From Christensenella sp. UBA4675 (GTDB taxonomy: Bacteria > Bacillota > Clostridia > Christensenellales > Borkfalkiaceae): a DNA stretch of 41,475 nt. This document shows, one piece after another, positions 7,349-15,604 of this stretch. Position numbers and translations under genes: made by a program. Under the pieces are notes generated by a model, which searched no databases, was not told where the DNA came from, and was given only the letters and a program-made list of their open reading frames with translations. The number at the start of each line of letters is the position of its first letter. Position 1 is the stretch's first letter. Location of the stretch: contig DHLF01000002.1 of the NCBI GenBank assembly GCA_002405165.1, forward strand, positions 1 through 41,475, in the 5' to 3' direction.

Positions 7349-7783
7349 ATGAAAACCTATATGGCAAATGCCAAAACGGTAGAAAGAAAATGGTTTATAG
7401 TTGACGCAACGGACGTTCCGCTCGGAAGACTTGCAAGCCAAGTTGCCGCCGTTTTAAGAGGAAAACATAAACCTACTTTTACTCCCAACGTAGATTGCGG
7501 AGATTTCGTAATAGTTATCAACTGCGATAAAATCGCTTTAACCGGTAAAAAAGCCGAAAAGAAATTATATTCTTATCACACCGGATACATCGGCGGTCTT
7601 AAACAAATTCCTTACGGAAAAATGATTGAACAAAAATCCGACAAACTCGTTTACGAAACGATTAAAGGAATGTTACCCAAAAACAGTCTTGGAAGAAGTA
7701 TGTTGACCAAACTCAGAACTTATAAAGACGCTGAACACAAACATATCGCTCAACAACCCGTTGAGTTGAAAATCGACAAGTAA
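7349..7783 (+). CDS. rplM: 50S ribosomal protein L13
   Basis: A 144-residue protein matching L13 throughout: KWFIVDATDVPLGRLAS near the start, LRGKHKPTFTP, HTGYIGGLK and the GMLPKNSLGRSMLTKLR block. L13 binds 23S rRNA early in large-subunit assembly. AAGGAG precedes the ATG. It is followed by rpsI after 15 nt, the usual pairing. In most Firmicutes rplM follows truA; here truA is 24 kb away on the same strand, so the ribosomal pair has its own promoter. Confidence 0.97.
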   Translation: MKTYMANAKTVERKWFIVDATDVPLGRLASQVAAVLRGKHKPTFTPNVDCGDFVIVINCDKIALTGKKAEKKLYSYHTGYIGGLKQIPYGKMIEQKSDKLVYETIKGMLPKNSLGRSMLTKLRTYKDAEHKHIAQQPVELKIDK

Positions 7784-7798
7784 TAGGGGGAAGAAGAA

Positions 7799-8209
7799 AT
7801 GGCAAAAGCTGTTAAGAAAAAAATTCAATACTGGGGAACGGGCAGAAGAAAAACTGCCGTTGCAAGAGTTAGATTACTCCCCGGCGGAAACGGAACTATA
7901 ATCATCAACGGAAAGAGTATTGACGATTATTGCACCAACGAAATTGAAAAACAAGTAATTTGTTCGCCCCTTACCATTACCGATAACGCTACTGCATACG
8001 ATATCGTAGTAAACGTAAAAGGCGGCGGATATACGGGACAAGCGGGAGCTATCCGTCACGGAATAGCAAGAGCTTTAACGGTTGCGGACGCTAATCTTCG
8101 TTCGGCTTTAAAGAAAGCAGGTTTCTTAACCAGAGATCCCAGAATGAAAGAAAGAAAGAAATACGGCTTAAAGAAAGCGCGTAGAGCTCCTCAATTCAGC
8201 AAGAGATAA
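7799..8209 (+). CDS. rpsI: 30S ribosomal protein S9
   Basis: A 136-residue protein with the S9 signatures YWGTGRRKTAVARVRL, GGGYTGQAGAIRHGIARAL and DPRMKERKKYGLKKARRAPQFSKR. The final KR tail reaches the decoding-site tRNA in the ribosome. It shares an operon with rplM and is followed at once by a terminator, so the unit is just these two genes. Confidence 0.97.
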   Translation: MAKAVKKKIQYWGTGRRKTAVARVRLLPGGNGTIIINGKSIDDYCTNEIEKQVICSPLTITDNATAYDIVVNVKGGGYTGQAGAIRHGIARALTVADANLRSALKKAGFLTRDPRMKERKKYGLKKARRAPQFSKR

Positions 8210-8216
8210 TTTATAC

Positions 8217-8247
8217 AAAATCGGAAACTTACGGTTTCCGATTTTTT
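8217..8247 (+). terminator. Terminator of rplM-rpsI
   Basis: A 12-bp stem, arm AAAATCGGAAAC (8217-8228) with GTTTCCGATTTT (8234-8245), 5-nt loop, with the run of six T (8242-8247) partly inside the stem. Confidence 0.88.
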
Positions 8248-8300
8248 ACGTTTAATTTTTAGTTTGTTACCAAACCGAGATAATATTTTTAATTGTCGTG

Positions 8301-8333
8301 CCGAAACGCATAAATCGTTTAATTTATGTTCGG
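8301..8333 (+). other. Hairpin in the 384-nt gap before the FAD dehydrogenase
   Basis: CCGAA (8301-8305) pairs with TTCGG (8329-8333) and CATAAA (8309-8314) with TTTATG (8323-8328), leaving a 3-nt bulge. It has no T-tract and no ORF. The rest of the 8248-8593 gap shows only AT-rich sequence and the promoter at 8464. Function unknown. Confidence 0.35.
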
Positions 8334-8463
8334 TTTCTTAAAAAGCTCGGAGAGAAAGCAAGTTTAGGTGTAGTTGTCTTTATTGAAAAAAATCATATAA
8401 TTTTATAATATTTTAAAAAACGGTATATTTTTATTACCTTTTTAAAATTAAGGCGTTTTTTAT

Positions 8464-8492
8464 TTGAAAAAACAATGCGAGTATGATAAAAT
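8464..8492 (+). promoter_or_regulatory. Promoter of the FAD-dependent dehydrogenase
   Basis: TTGAAA (8464-8469), 17 nt, TAAAAT (8487-8492) with TGA immediately upstream (extended -10). The leader is about 94 nt. Confidence 0.7.
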
Positions 8493-8593
8493 CGAATAGG
8501 AGAGATGTTTTTTTCTTAAACGGAATTTAAAGACCTATTTAACCGTTATATATTAAAAAATAAAGACACAAAATCTGTTACATAAGGAGAAGT

Positions 8594-9964
8594 ATGAATT
8601 ACGATTGTATAATCATAGGCGCAGGCCCGGGCGGAATTTTTACCGCTTACGAACTTGTAAAGCAAAATGCGAATTTAAAAATTGCGGTTTTCGAAGCGGG
8701 AAACAGTTTGGAAAAAAGACATTGTCCCATTTCCGATAAAAAAGTAAAAAGTTGTATACATTGTTCAACTTGCGCAATTATGAACGGTTTTGGCGGAGCG
8801 GGAGCGTTTTCGGACGGAAAATATAACATAACCAATCAATTCGGCGGAACGTTGCATGAGTTTATTGGCAAAGAAAAAGCCATTGAGCTTATGAAATACG
8901 TTGACGAAATAAATATGCATAACGGCGGAGAAGGCACTAAGCTTTATACAACCGCTAATTCTAAAATTAAAAAATTATGTTTGCAAAATCAACTGCATTT
9001 GTTAGAAGCCAGCGTAAGACATTTAGGTACGGATAAAAATTACGTCGTATTAAACAATCTTTACAATTATTTAAAAAATAAGGTAATGTTTTACTTTAAT
9101 ACTCCCGTGTCGGACGTAGAGGTTGTCGAAGGCGGATATAAAATCATTGCGGGCGGTAAAGAATACACCGGCGAAAAATGCGTAATATCCGTTGGCAGAA
9201 GCGGTAGCAAATGGATGGAAGAAGTTTGCAAAAAATTAAACATCGCAACGCTTTCAAACAGAGTAGATATAGGCGTAAGAGTAGAATTGCCCGCAGTAAT
9301 ATTTAGCGATTTAACCGATGAGTTATACGAAAGTAAAATTGTTTACACTACCGAAAAATACGGCGATAGAGTAAGGACGTTTTGTATGAATCCTAACGGA
9401 GCAGTCGTTACGGAAAACACTAACGGAATAGTAACCGTAAACGGACACAGTTATGAAGATAAAAGCAAACATACGGAAAACACTAACTTTGCGCTTCTTG
9501 TATCCAAGCATTTTACCGAACCTTTTAACGATTCTACGGCTTACGCGGAAAGTATAGCAAAACTTTCTAATATGCTAGGCGGCGGAGTAATGGTACAAAG
9601 ATTCGGAGATTTAATTAGGGGTAAAAGAAGTACCGCTTCTCGTATAGAAGAAGGTTACGTTACTCCTACGCTTTCGGCAACCCCCGGAGATTTATCCCTT
9701 GTTATGCCAAAACGTATTTTAGACGGCATTATAGAAATGATTTACGCTTTGGATAAAATTTGCCCCGGAACCGCAAACGACGATACGCTTTTGTACGGAG
9801 TAGAAGTAAAATTCTACAATATGCAAGTAGCGATAGACAGAAATTTGGAAACCAAGCATAAAGGCTTATACGTTATAGGGGACGGTAGCGGAGTAACTCA
9901 CTCCTTATCGCACGCGTCCGCAAGCGGTGTTTACGTCGCTCGTAAAATAACGGGAAAAGAATAA
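8594..9964 (+). CDS. FAD-dependent dehydrogenase, COG2509-like
   Basis: A 456-residue flavoprotein. The N-terminal dinucleotide motif is IIIGAGPGGIFTAYEL (6-21). A cysteine-rich stretch, CPISDKKVKSCIHCSTC, at about 44-60 is typical of the uncharacterised COG2509 dehydrogenases, and the C-terminal GLYVIGDGSGVTHSLSHASASGVY holds the second FAD-contacting motif. The substrate is unknown for the family. AAGGAGA lies ahead of the ATG. It is single-gene: own promoter upstream and a hairpin downstream. Family confident, function not. Confidence 0.85.
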   Translation: MNYDCIIIGAGPGGIFTAYELVKQNANLKIAVFEAGNSLEKRHCPISDKKVKSCIHCSTCAIMNGFGGAGAFSDGKYNITNQFGGTLHEFIGKEKAIELMKYVDEINMHNGGEGTKLYTTANSKIKKLCLQNQLHLLEASVRHLGTDKNYVVLNNLYNYLKNKVMFYFNTPVSDVEVVEGGYKIIAGGKEYTGEKCVISVGRSGSKWMEEVCKKLNIATLSNRVDIGVRVELPAVIFSDLTDELYESKIVYTTEKYGDRVRTFCMNPNGAVVTENTNGIVTVNGHSYEDKSKHTENTNFALLVSKHFTEPFNDSTAYAESIAKLSNMLGGGVMVQRFGDLIRGKRSTASRIEEGYVTPTLSATPGDLSLVMPKRILDGIIEMIYALDKICPGTANDDTLLYGVEVKFYNMQVAIDRNLETKHKGLYVIGDGSGVTHSLSHASASGVYVARKITGKE

Positions 9965-10100
9965 AATTATTTTAAAAAGAGTCGGTTTATAAAAACGTTA
10001 TTTGTGATAAATAAAGACAATCAAAATAAATAATTTTTAGTTTTATAGTAAAACAAAAAATTTTTAATAAGCAAAATAATAAAAAATAAATATTTTTTGG

Positions 10101-10138
10101 AAAAAACTACGGCGAACGGTTTTAAACCGTTCGCCGTA
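10101..10138 (-). terminator. Long hairpin terminator between convergent genes
   Basis: A perfect 15-bp stem around one base (10108-10122 with 10124-10138; arm TACGGCGAACGGTTT). On the minus strand it is followed by G and six T (10106-10101), a proper terminator for the thioesterase-tilS-hpt operon. The + side has only a weak T-run. Confidence 0.85.
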
Positions 10139-10179
10139 TATTATAGTTTTTAGTTTTTTATCGTCATATTGCCGTACTT

Positions 10180-10710
10180 TTAGTGTTTTAAAACGCCGAC
10201 TTCGGGAAGATTGCGGTATTTTTGCGCGTAATCTAAACCATATCCTACAACGAATTCGTTTTCTATTTTAAAACCGTAATAATCGGGTTCGAACGGAACT
10301 CTACGGTTTTTGTATTTGTCGAGCAAGGTTATAATTTTTACGCTTGCGGGGTGGCGTTCGTTAAGCATTTTAACTAAATTCGTAAGCGTAATTCCGCTGT
10401 CTACGATATCTTCGACTATAACTACGTCTTTTCCCGCAATGTCTACTCTTAAATCGCTTACTACTTTAACCGTTCCCATAGTTTCCGTTCCGTCGCCGTA
10501 GCTCGAAAGGGTGATAAAACTCAGTCTTACGGGTTCTTTCATGGCTCTTACCAAGTCGCTGTAAAAAATAACGCTACCGTTTAAAACGCATATCATTATA
10601 GGTTCTTTGCCTTGATAGTCTTTATCAAGTTGTTCACCTAATTCTTCTACTCTTTGGCGTAGTTGCTCTTTGGTGATTAAAATTTTTTCCAAATCGTCGT
10701 ACATACTCAT
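10180..10710 (-). CDS. hpt: Hypoxanthine phosphoribosyltransferase
   Basis: A 176-residue type I phosphoribosyltransferase. The PRPP-binding motif VVIVEDIVDSGITLT (96-110, with E100/D101) and the flexible-loop segment LSSYGDGTETMG are clear. It salvages hypoxanthine, and usually guanine, to nucleotides using PRPP. Its ATG overlaps the tilS stop by 4 nt (ATGA), so the two are coupled. The tilS-hpt pair is common in Firmicutes, usually followed by ftsH. Here ftsH is elsewhere and a terminator closes the operon. Confidence 0.95.
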   Translation of the reverse strand: MSMYDDLEKILITKEQLRQRVEELGEQLDKDYQGKEPIMICVLNGSVIFYSDLVRAMKEPVRLSFITLSSYGDGTETMGTVKVVSDLRVDIAGKDVVIVEDIVDSGITLTNLVKMLNERHPASVKIITLLDKYKNRRVPFEPDYYGFKIENEFVVGYGLDYAQKYRNLPEVGVLKH

Positions 10711-11999
10711 AGTAATTTTTCTCCCATAGTATAAATATTTTGCGTATTTTTTTCAATTTTTATTTTGTCGGAAATTTCTACGCCCAATATGGCGTAAACT
10801 TCGTTTCCGCAAGCAATTAAAGTAAGGTTATCCCTTTGTCTGGACGGAATTTTTTTGTCTATTAGATACTTTTTTAATTTTTTACTTCCGCTTTTAAAAG
10901 GGGTAAAATTGTCCCCGTCCGTTCTAGTTCTAAAAACCGCGTTTGGCGGAATTTTATCTAAGTCGAAATAAAGTTCTTTTTCGCTTTTTAATTCGTTGTT
11001 ATTAAGCGGTTTTACGGTTATTTCCTTGCCGTTAAAAACCGTCGTTCCCGTTTTAAAATTTATTTGCTCGTTTTCTTTTTCTTTCGCTCTATAAAGCGTT
11101 ATAAAATCGTAATCTTTAACGGCTTTAACGTTTTTTATTAAATCTATCGTAGTCCCGTTAGGGCAATTTATAAGGTTCAACGCAAGTTGAGAGTGTTTTC
11201 TTTCGTAATCTTTATAAACGCCTAAATGTTTTAACGCTTTAATTACGCAAAGTGAAATTATTACGCTATCGGCGGAAACGGGAATCTTAACTTCTTTTCC
11301 GTATATAATCGTTTTTTCGGCAATTTTGTTTAAATAGTCGGAAACGAGCTTATTTTCATCGGCAAATCTTTTTAAAGAATTTTCAACTTCGGGGAAAATT
11401 TGTTTTATCAAAGGAATTATTTTTAATCTTAAAAAATTTCTTGTGTAATTTTCATCGAAGTTCGTTTCGTCTTGAACGTAGGGAATTGCGTTTTTATCGA
11501 CGTATAGGTCGATTTCTTCCCTTGAAACGTTTAAAAGGGGACGGATAAAAATTCCGTTTTGTTCTTTTATTCCGCTCATTCCGTATAAAGACGAACCGCG
11601 GAATAAATTAAACAGCATTGTTTCGGCGTTGTCGGATAAGTGATGAGCTGTGGCAACTGCGTCGCAAAAACCGCTGTCGTAAGCGTCTTTAAAACAAGAA
11701 TATCTTAAAATTCGCGCGCCTTCTTCTAAGGAAGTTTTGTTCTTTTCGGAATATTCCGGCACGCTTACGGTATAGCATTTCAGCGGTACCTTTTTTTGCT
11801 CGCAATAGCTTTTTACGAATTCGCTATCTTTTACAGAGTTTTCTCCGCGCATGCCGTGTTCTACGTTAATAGCCTTAACCTGTCCTTTAAAAGTTTTGCT
11901 TTCTAAGAGCAAATTGAGTAGCGCCATACTGTCTTTTCCGCCCGAAAGGGCAACCGCAACGCTTTTTCTACCGATTAGTAAATCTTCGTTAAGTTTCAT
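10707..11999 (-). CDS. tilS: tRNA(Ile)-lysidine synthetase
   Basis: A 430-residue protein. The N-type PP-loop VALSGGKDSMALLNLL (S19-S24) binds ATP; EHGMRGENSVKDSEFVKSYC and ATAHHLSDNAETMLFNLFRGS follow as in TilS. A C-terminal part carries the substrate-binding RTRTDGDNFTP...KKLKKYLIDKKIPSRQRD block. The enzyme adds lysine to C34 of the AUA-reading tRNA(Ile), changing both charging and decoding; it is essential. It starts with a TAATG overlap with the upstream thioesterase and runs into hpt. Confidence 0.95.
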   Translation of the reverse strand: MKLNEDLLIGRKSVAVALSGGKDSMALLNLLLESKTFKGQVKAINVEHGMRGENSVKDSEFVKSYCEQKKVPLKCYTVSVPEYSEKNKTSLEEGARILRYSCFKDAYDSGFCDAVATAHHLSDNAETMLFNLFRGSSLYGMSGIKEQNGIFIRPLLNVSREEIDLYVDKNAIPYVQDETNFDENYTRNFLRLKIIPLIKQIFPEVENSLKRFADENKLVSDYLNKIAEKTIIYGKEVKIPVSADSVIISLCVIKALKHLGVYKDYERKHSQLALNLINCPNGTTIDLIKNVKAVKDYDFITLYRAKEKENEQINFKTGTTVFNGKEITVKPLNNNELKSEKELYFDLDKIPPNAVFRTRTDGDNFTPFKSGSKKLKKYLIDKKIPSRQRDNLTLIACGNEVYAILGVEISDKIKIEKNTQNIYTMGEKLL

Positions 12000-12736
12000 T
12001 ATTCGTTCGTTTCGATTAAAGTCGAAAATACGGGTTCGCCGTTTACTTTGTTTCCGACGATATAATTGTTTTTACCGTCTTTTTTATAGAAAACTTCTAG
12101 TTGGTCGTTCCATAAAAGTTCCCTGTGGAAACGAATTTCAAAACTTGTCATTCCTTTTTTGTAAGTAGTTTTATCTAAACAATCAACCGAATAATTTACA
12201 TAGTTGGTGTTGTTTACGTGGTTGTTTACGTCTAAATCCGAAATTCTTATTTTTTTAGCGTACATTCTTGTAAAGTTATCGCTGTCATAGGTGAAACGAT
12301 TAAAGTCAAGCGAAGATAAAGCTCTTTTAGTGGGATAGTCTATTTTTAATTTTTTAATATCTTTGGTAAGGCATAAACATCTTTTTTCCAAATCTATTAA
12401 ATTCCAAACGCTAGTCCCCGCGAAAACTTTTTCGCCTTTTTGGTTATATCCTTCGAAATCTCTGTCGCAAGTATAGTGTTTGGGAGCTAACGGCCAAGTA
12501 GCAAACGTAATTTCGTCGCCTATTCTAATTTTTTTGTAGAAAACGAATTTTACTTTGTTTATAACCCAAGCTTGACCTATCGAAAGTAACGCTTTGTAAC
12601 CAAAGCCTAATTCTTCCGCATTTTTCGTTGCTACTTCTTGAAAAAGTTCCATAAGGTATTTTGCGGTGATATTTCTATCGAATCCTGCTTTTCCGATTTC
12701 CATTTTAAAAGTTTTTCTAAATTCGTTTAACGGCAT
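11999..12736 (-). CDS. Acyl-ACP thioesterase (FatA/FatB family)
   Basis: A 245-residue double-hotdog protein. The first half contains MELFQEVATKNAEELGFG and a KVKFVFYKKIRIGDEITFATWP strand region; the second half opens with ISDLDVNNHVNNTNYVNY, the conserved D-x-N-x-H-V-N-N motif of acyl-ACP thioesterases. It would release free fatty acids from acyl carrier protein. Start 12736 (MPLNEF) is preceded by GAGGAG with 7-nt spacing; the longer start at 12751 would place that site inside the gene. It is the first gene of the operon, and its TAA shares one base with the tilS ATG. Confidence 0.88.
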   Translation of the reverse strand: MPLNEFRKTFKMEIGKAGFDRNITAKYLMELFQEVATKNAEELGFGYKALLSIGQAWVINKVKFVFYKKIRIGDEITFATWPLAPKHYTCDRDFEGYNQKGEKVFAGTSVWNLIDLEKRCLCLTKDIKKLKIDYPTKRALSSLDFNRFTYDSDNFTRMYAKKIRISDLDVNNHVNNTNYVNYSVDCLDKTTYKKGMTSFEIRFHRELLWNDQLEVFYKKDGKNNYIVGNKVNGEPVFSTLIETNE

Positions 12737-12883
12737 TTTTATTCTCCTCAATTTATAAAATTTTTTAAATAAACAAAAACAACCTCATAAAAGGGGTAAA
12801 TATATTTTTTTATGTCAAAATTACTAAGCTAAAAATTAACCCTATCGTTATATGCGAGTATTTTTGTATAAACATCTAATACT

Positions 12884-12913
12884 ATAATAACACAAAAATG
12901 CTTTAACTGGCAA
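12884..12913 (-). promoter_or_regulatory. Promoter of thioesterase-tilS-hpt
   Basis: On the minus strand TTGCCA (12913-12908), 18 nt, TATTAT (12889-12884). The leader is about 140 nt. The remaining 12737-13037 gap holds the divergent gltX promoter and AT-rich sequence. Confidence 0.55.
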
Positions 12914-12979
12914 TAAAAAAGTTAAATGATTGCAATTTTTTTGCAAATTAAACGCATATAAAATGTATTAAAAATTTTA

Positions 12980-13008
12980 TTGATTTTAATAAAAAAATCT
13001 TGTATAAT
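12980..13008 (+). promoter_or_regulatory. Promoter of gltX
   Basis: TTGATT (12980-12985), 17 nt, TATAAT (13003-13008). The leader is about 23 nt and includes AAAGGAG. Confidence 0.75.
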
Positions 13009-13037
13009 TAAAAGGTTAAAAATAAAGGAGTACCGAT

Positions 13038-14474
13038 ATGAAAAGAGTAAGAACCAGATTTGCTCCGTCGCCGACGGGATTTATGCATTTAGGGGGATTG
13101 CGTACGGCGTTGTACGCTTATTTATTTGCGAAATCGCACGACGGGGATTTCGTTTTGAGAATAGAAGATACGGATAGAGAACGTTACGTTGACGGTGCGA
13201 TAGAAGTAATCTATTCTTCGCTTAAAGAGTCGGGATTGGACTACGACGAAGGTCCTGATAAAGGCGGAAATTACGGTCCTTACGTTCAAAGCGAAAGAAT
13301 AGAAATTTACCATAAATACGCAAAAGAATTGATAGATTTGGGCGGAGCATACTACTGTTTTTGCACCAAAGAAAGGTTAGAAAGTTTAACCGACGAAAAC
13401 GGGAACAGAAAATATGACAAACACTGTTTAAAATTGTCCAAAGAAGAAATAGAGCAAAATTTAAAAGAAGGTAAACCTTACGTTATAAGGCAAAATATTC
13501 CTACGGAAGGCACGAGTACTTACGAAGATTTAATTTACGGCACTATTTCCGTTGATAATTGCGAAATGGAGGATAATATTTTAATTAAATCCGACGGAAT
13601 GCCGACATACAATTTCGCAAACGTGGTAGACGACCATTTAATGGAAATTTCGCACGTTATGCGCGGAACGGAATACTTGTCAAGTACGCCAAAATACAAT
13701 TTAATGTACGATGCGTTCGGTTGGGAAAGACCCGTTTACATTCATCTTCCTACCATTATGAAAGACGCAACCAGAAAGCTTTCCAAACGTTACGGGGACG
13801 CGAACTTCGACGATTTCGTAAATAAAGGATATTTGCCTGAAGCTATTATAAATTATGTTGCTTTGCTTGGTTGGTCGCCCAAAGAAAACGTTGAAAAAAT
13901 GAGCATGCAAGATATGATAAGGCTATTCTCTATCGACGGAATAAGCAAATCTCCGTCCATTTTCGACGAAGTAAAACTTGCGTGGCTTAACGGAGAATAT
14001 ATTAAAGCAATGTCAGACGAAGATTACTTTGCTTACGGTGAAAAGTTTTTACAAAAAAGCTCGGTTTACGGAAAATACGACTCTCATTTATTGTTGTCTA
14101 TTTTAAAGACAAGAATAGAAACTTTTGGTGAAATTCCGCAAAAATTAGAGTTTTTAAACGAGTTCGGAAAATACGACGTAAATTTATTTTGCCATAAAAA
14201 AATGAAAACGGACGTAGAGACGGCAAAAGTAGTTTTACCGTTAGTAAAAGAACTTTTAGAAAATACCGAATTTACGCACGATAGCTTGCACGACGCGTTT
14301 ATGAATTTGGCGCAAAGCAAAGGCTATAAAAACGGACAAGTAATGTATCCTGCAAGGGTTGCGTTGACGGGTGTCGAATCTACGCCTGGCGGAGCTATCG
14401 AAATGGCTTTAATTCTCGGGAAAGACGAGGCTTTAAGAAGAATAAACTACTCTATAAGTTTGTTAAACGAGTAA
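13038..14474 (+). CDS. gltX: Glutamyl-tRNA synthetase
   Basis: A 478-residue class I synthetase. The HIGH-type motif is PSPTGFMHLGGLR (10-22), followed by LRIEDTDRERYV, and the KMSKS-type motif is KLSKR (247-251). Length is normal for bacterial GluRS, with an anticodon-binding domain in the last 170 residues (ending LILGKDEALRRI). It charges tRNA(Glu), and in many Firmicutes also tRNA(Gln), which is then amidated. Whether this one is non-discriminating cannot be read here. It is followed one base after its stop by the hydrolase gene. Confidence 0.96.
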   Translation: MKRVRTRFAPSPTGFMHLGGLRTALYAYLFAKSHDGDFVLRIEDTDRERYVDGAIEVIYSSLKESGLDYDEGPDKGGNYGPYVQSERIEIYHKYAKELIDLGGAYYCFCTKERLESLTDENGNRKYDKHCLKLSKEEIEQNLKEGKPYVIRQNIPTEGTSTYEDLIYGTISVDNCEMEDNILIKSDGMPTYNFANVVDDHLMEISHVMRGTEYLSSTPKYNLMYDAFGWERPVYIHLPTIMKDATRKLSKRYGDANFDDFVNKGYLPEAIINYVALLGWSPKENVEKMSMQDMIRLFSIDGISKSPSIFDEVKLAWLNGEYIKAMSDEDYFAYGEKFLQKSSVYGKYDSHLLLSILKTRIETFGEIPQKLEFLNEFGKYDVNLFCHKKMKTDVETAKVVLPLVKELLENTEFTHDSLHDAFMNLAQSKGYKNGQVMYPARVALTGVESTPGGAIEMALILGKDEALRRINYSISLLNE

Positions 14475-14475
14475 A

Positions 14476-15411
14476 ATGATATACGTTACGCTAATATTTA
14501 TCTTTATCGTTTTGGCGTGGGTTGTATGTTTTTTTATGGGGTTCGTTGCAAAAGAACATAAAAACTTTTTTCCAAAACGCTTAGAACGAAACGAGGAAAC
14601 GTTTAAAGATTTAACCGTAAGCGATTTTGATTTTTTACAAAAAGAAGACGTAGAGTTTGCGGAATATAAAGGCGCGTTTTACTATAAAGAAAAGAGCGAT
14701 AAAATAATTTTTCTATTGCACGGATACGGCGCGGGGCATCAAGCGTATATGACGGAAATTAACAATTTTTGCAGTAACGGGTATACCGTGTTTAGTTTCG
14801 ATTATAGCGGATGTCAAACGTCGGGCGGTCAAACGGGTACGTTTTACACTGCGGTAAAAGACGCCGAAAAAGCTTACGATTATTTAAAAAATAATTATAA
14901 TTTTAAGCATTTATATTTATTCGGACACAGTTGGGGCGGATACGTAGCTTTAATTCTTGCAAGCAAAATAAAATGCGATAAAGTCGTTGCACTATGCCCG
15001 TTAGACAGCGCGAACGTTTTTTTTTCGAGAATAAATAATTCTAAAAGGTTAAATAAAGTTTTATCTATTTTTAGAAAAACGTATTTATGGTTTAATTTCG
15101 GGGGCGAAGCTAATATTTCTTCTTATAAAGTAGCTGAAAAACTCAGCGTTCCGACATTTATAATTTTTGGAGAAAACGACCCGTTCGTTACGGCTAGACA
15201 ATTTAAAAACCCTAATATAAAAACTATCGTTTATAAAAACAAAGCTCATAACCCCTATAATACGGAAACAGCCGAAAAATATTTAAACGATTGTTTAGTT
15301 GAGTTGAGTAAAGCCGAAGATAAAAAGGAATTTTTAAAAACCGTAGATTATAAAAAAATTACCGAAGAAGACGCCTTGGTAATGACCGATATTTTTAATT
15401 TTTTAAAGTAA
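14476..15411 (+). CDS. Membrane-anchored alpha/beta hydrolase
   Basis: A 311-residue protein with an N-terminal transmembrane anchor (2-24) and a serine-hydrolase fold: HGYG (82-85, oxyanion region), nucleophile elbow GHSWGG (S152), acid in FGENDP (D235) and H258 in NKAHNP, giving a full triad. It resembles the YqkD/BAAT-like surface hydrolases; the substrate is unknown. The ATG begins one nucleotide after the gltX stop, with no clear ribosome-binding site of its own, so translation is probably coupled to gltX. Confidence 0.85.
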   Translation: MIYVTLIFIFIVLAWVVCFFMGFVAKEHKNFFPKRLERNEETFKDLTVSDFDFLQKEDVEFAEYKGAFYYKEKSDKIIFLLHGYGAGHQAYMTEINNFCSNGYTVFSFDYSGCQTSGGQTGTFYTAVKDAEKAYDYLKNNYNFKHLYLFGHSWGGYVALILASKIKCDKVVALCPLDSANVFFSRINNSKRLNKVLSIFRKTYLWFNFGGEANISSYKVAEKLSVPTFIIFGENDPFVTARQFKNPNIKTIVYKNKAHNPYNTETAEKYLNDCLVELSKAEDKKEFLKTVDYKKITEEDALVMTDIFNFLK

Positions 15412-15480
15412 TTTTAATAAAATTAGTTTTACGGCGATAAAGCTTCAAATAACGTTATATCAAATTATATATCATTTATA

Positions 15481-15508
15481 AACGCCCGTTGCGTACGCAA
15501 CGGGCGTT
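15481..15508. terminator. Perfect hairpin between convergent genes
   Basis: A 13-bp stem AACGCCCGTTGCG with its complement, and only TA between the arms. There is no good T-tract on either side, so the terminator role is likely but not textbook. It separates the + strand hydrolase from the minus-strand MATE gene. Confidence 0.55.
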
Positions 15509-15604
15509 AAATTATGCGAATTTCTAAATAAGTACGTCTACGCAAAAGCTTTAAAGTAGAATAATAAAGGTCGGCTTTTAAAAACGTTCTAACAAATTTT
15601 TATA

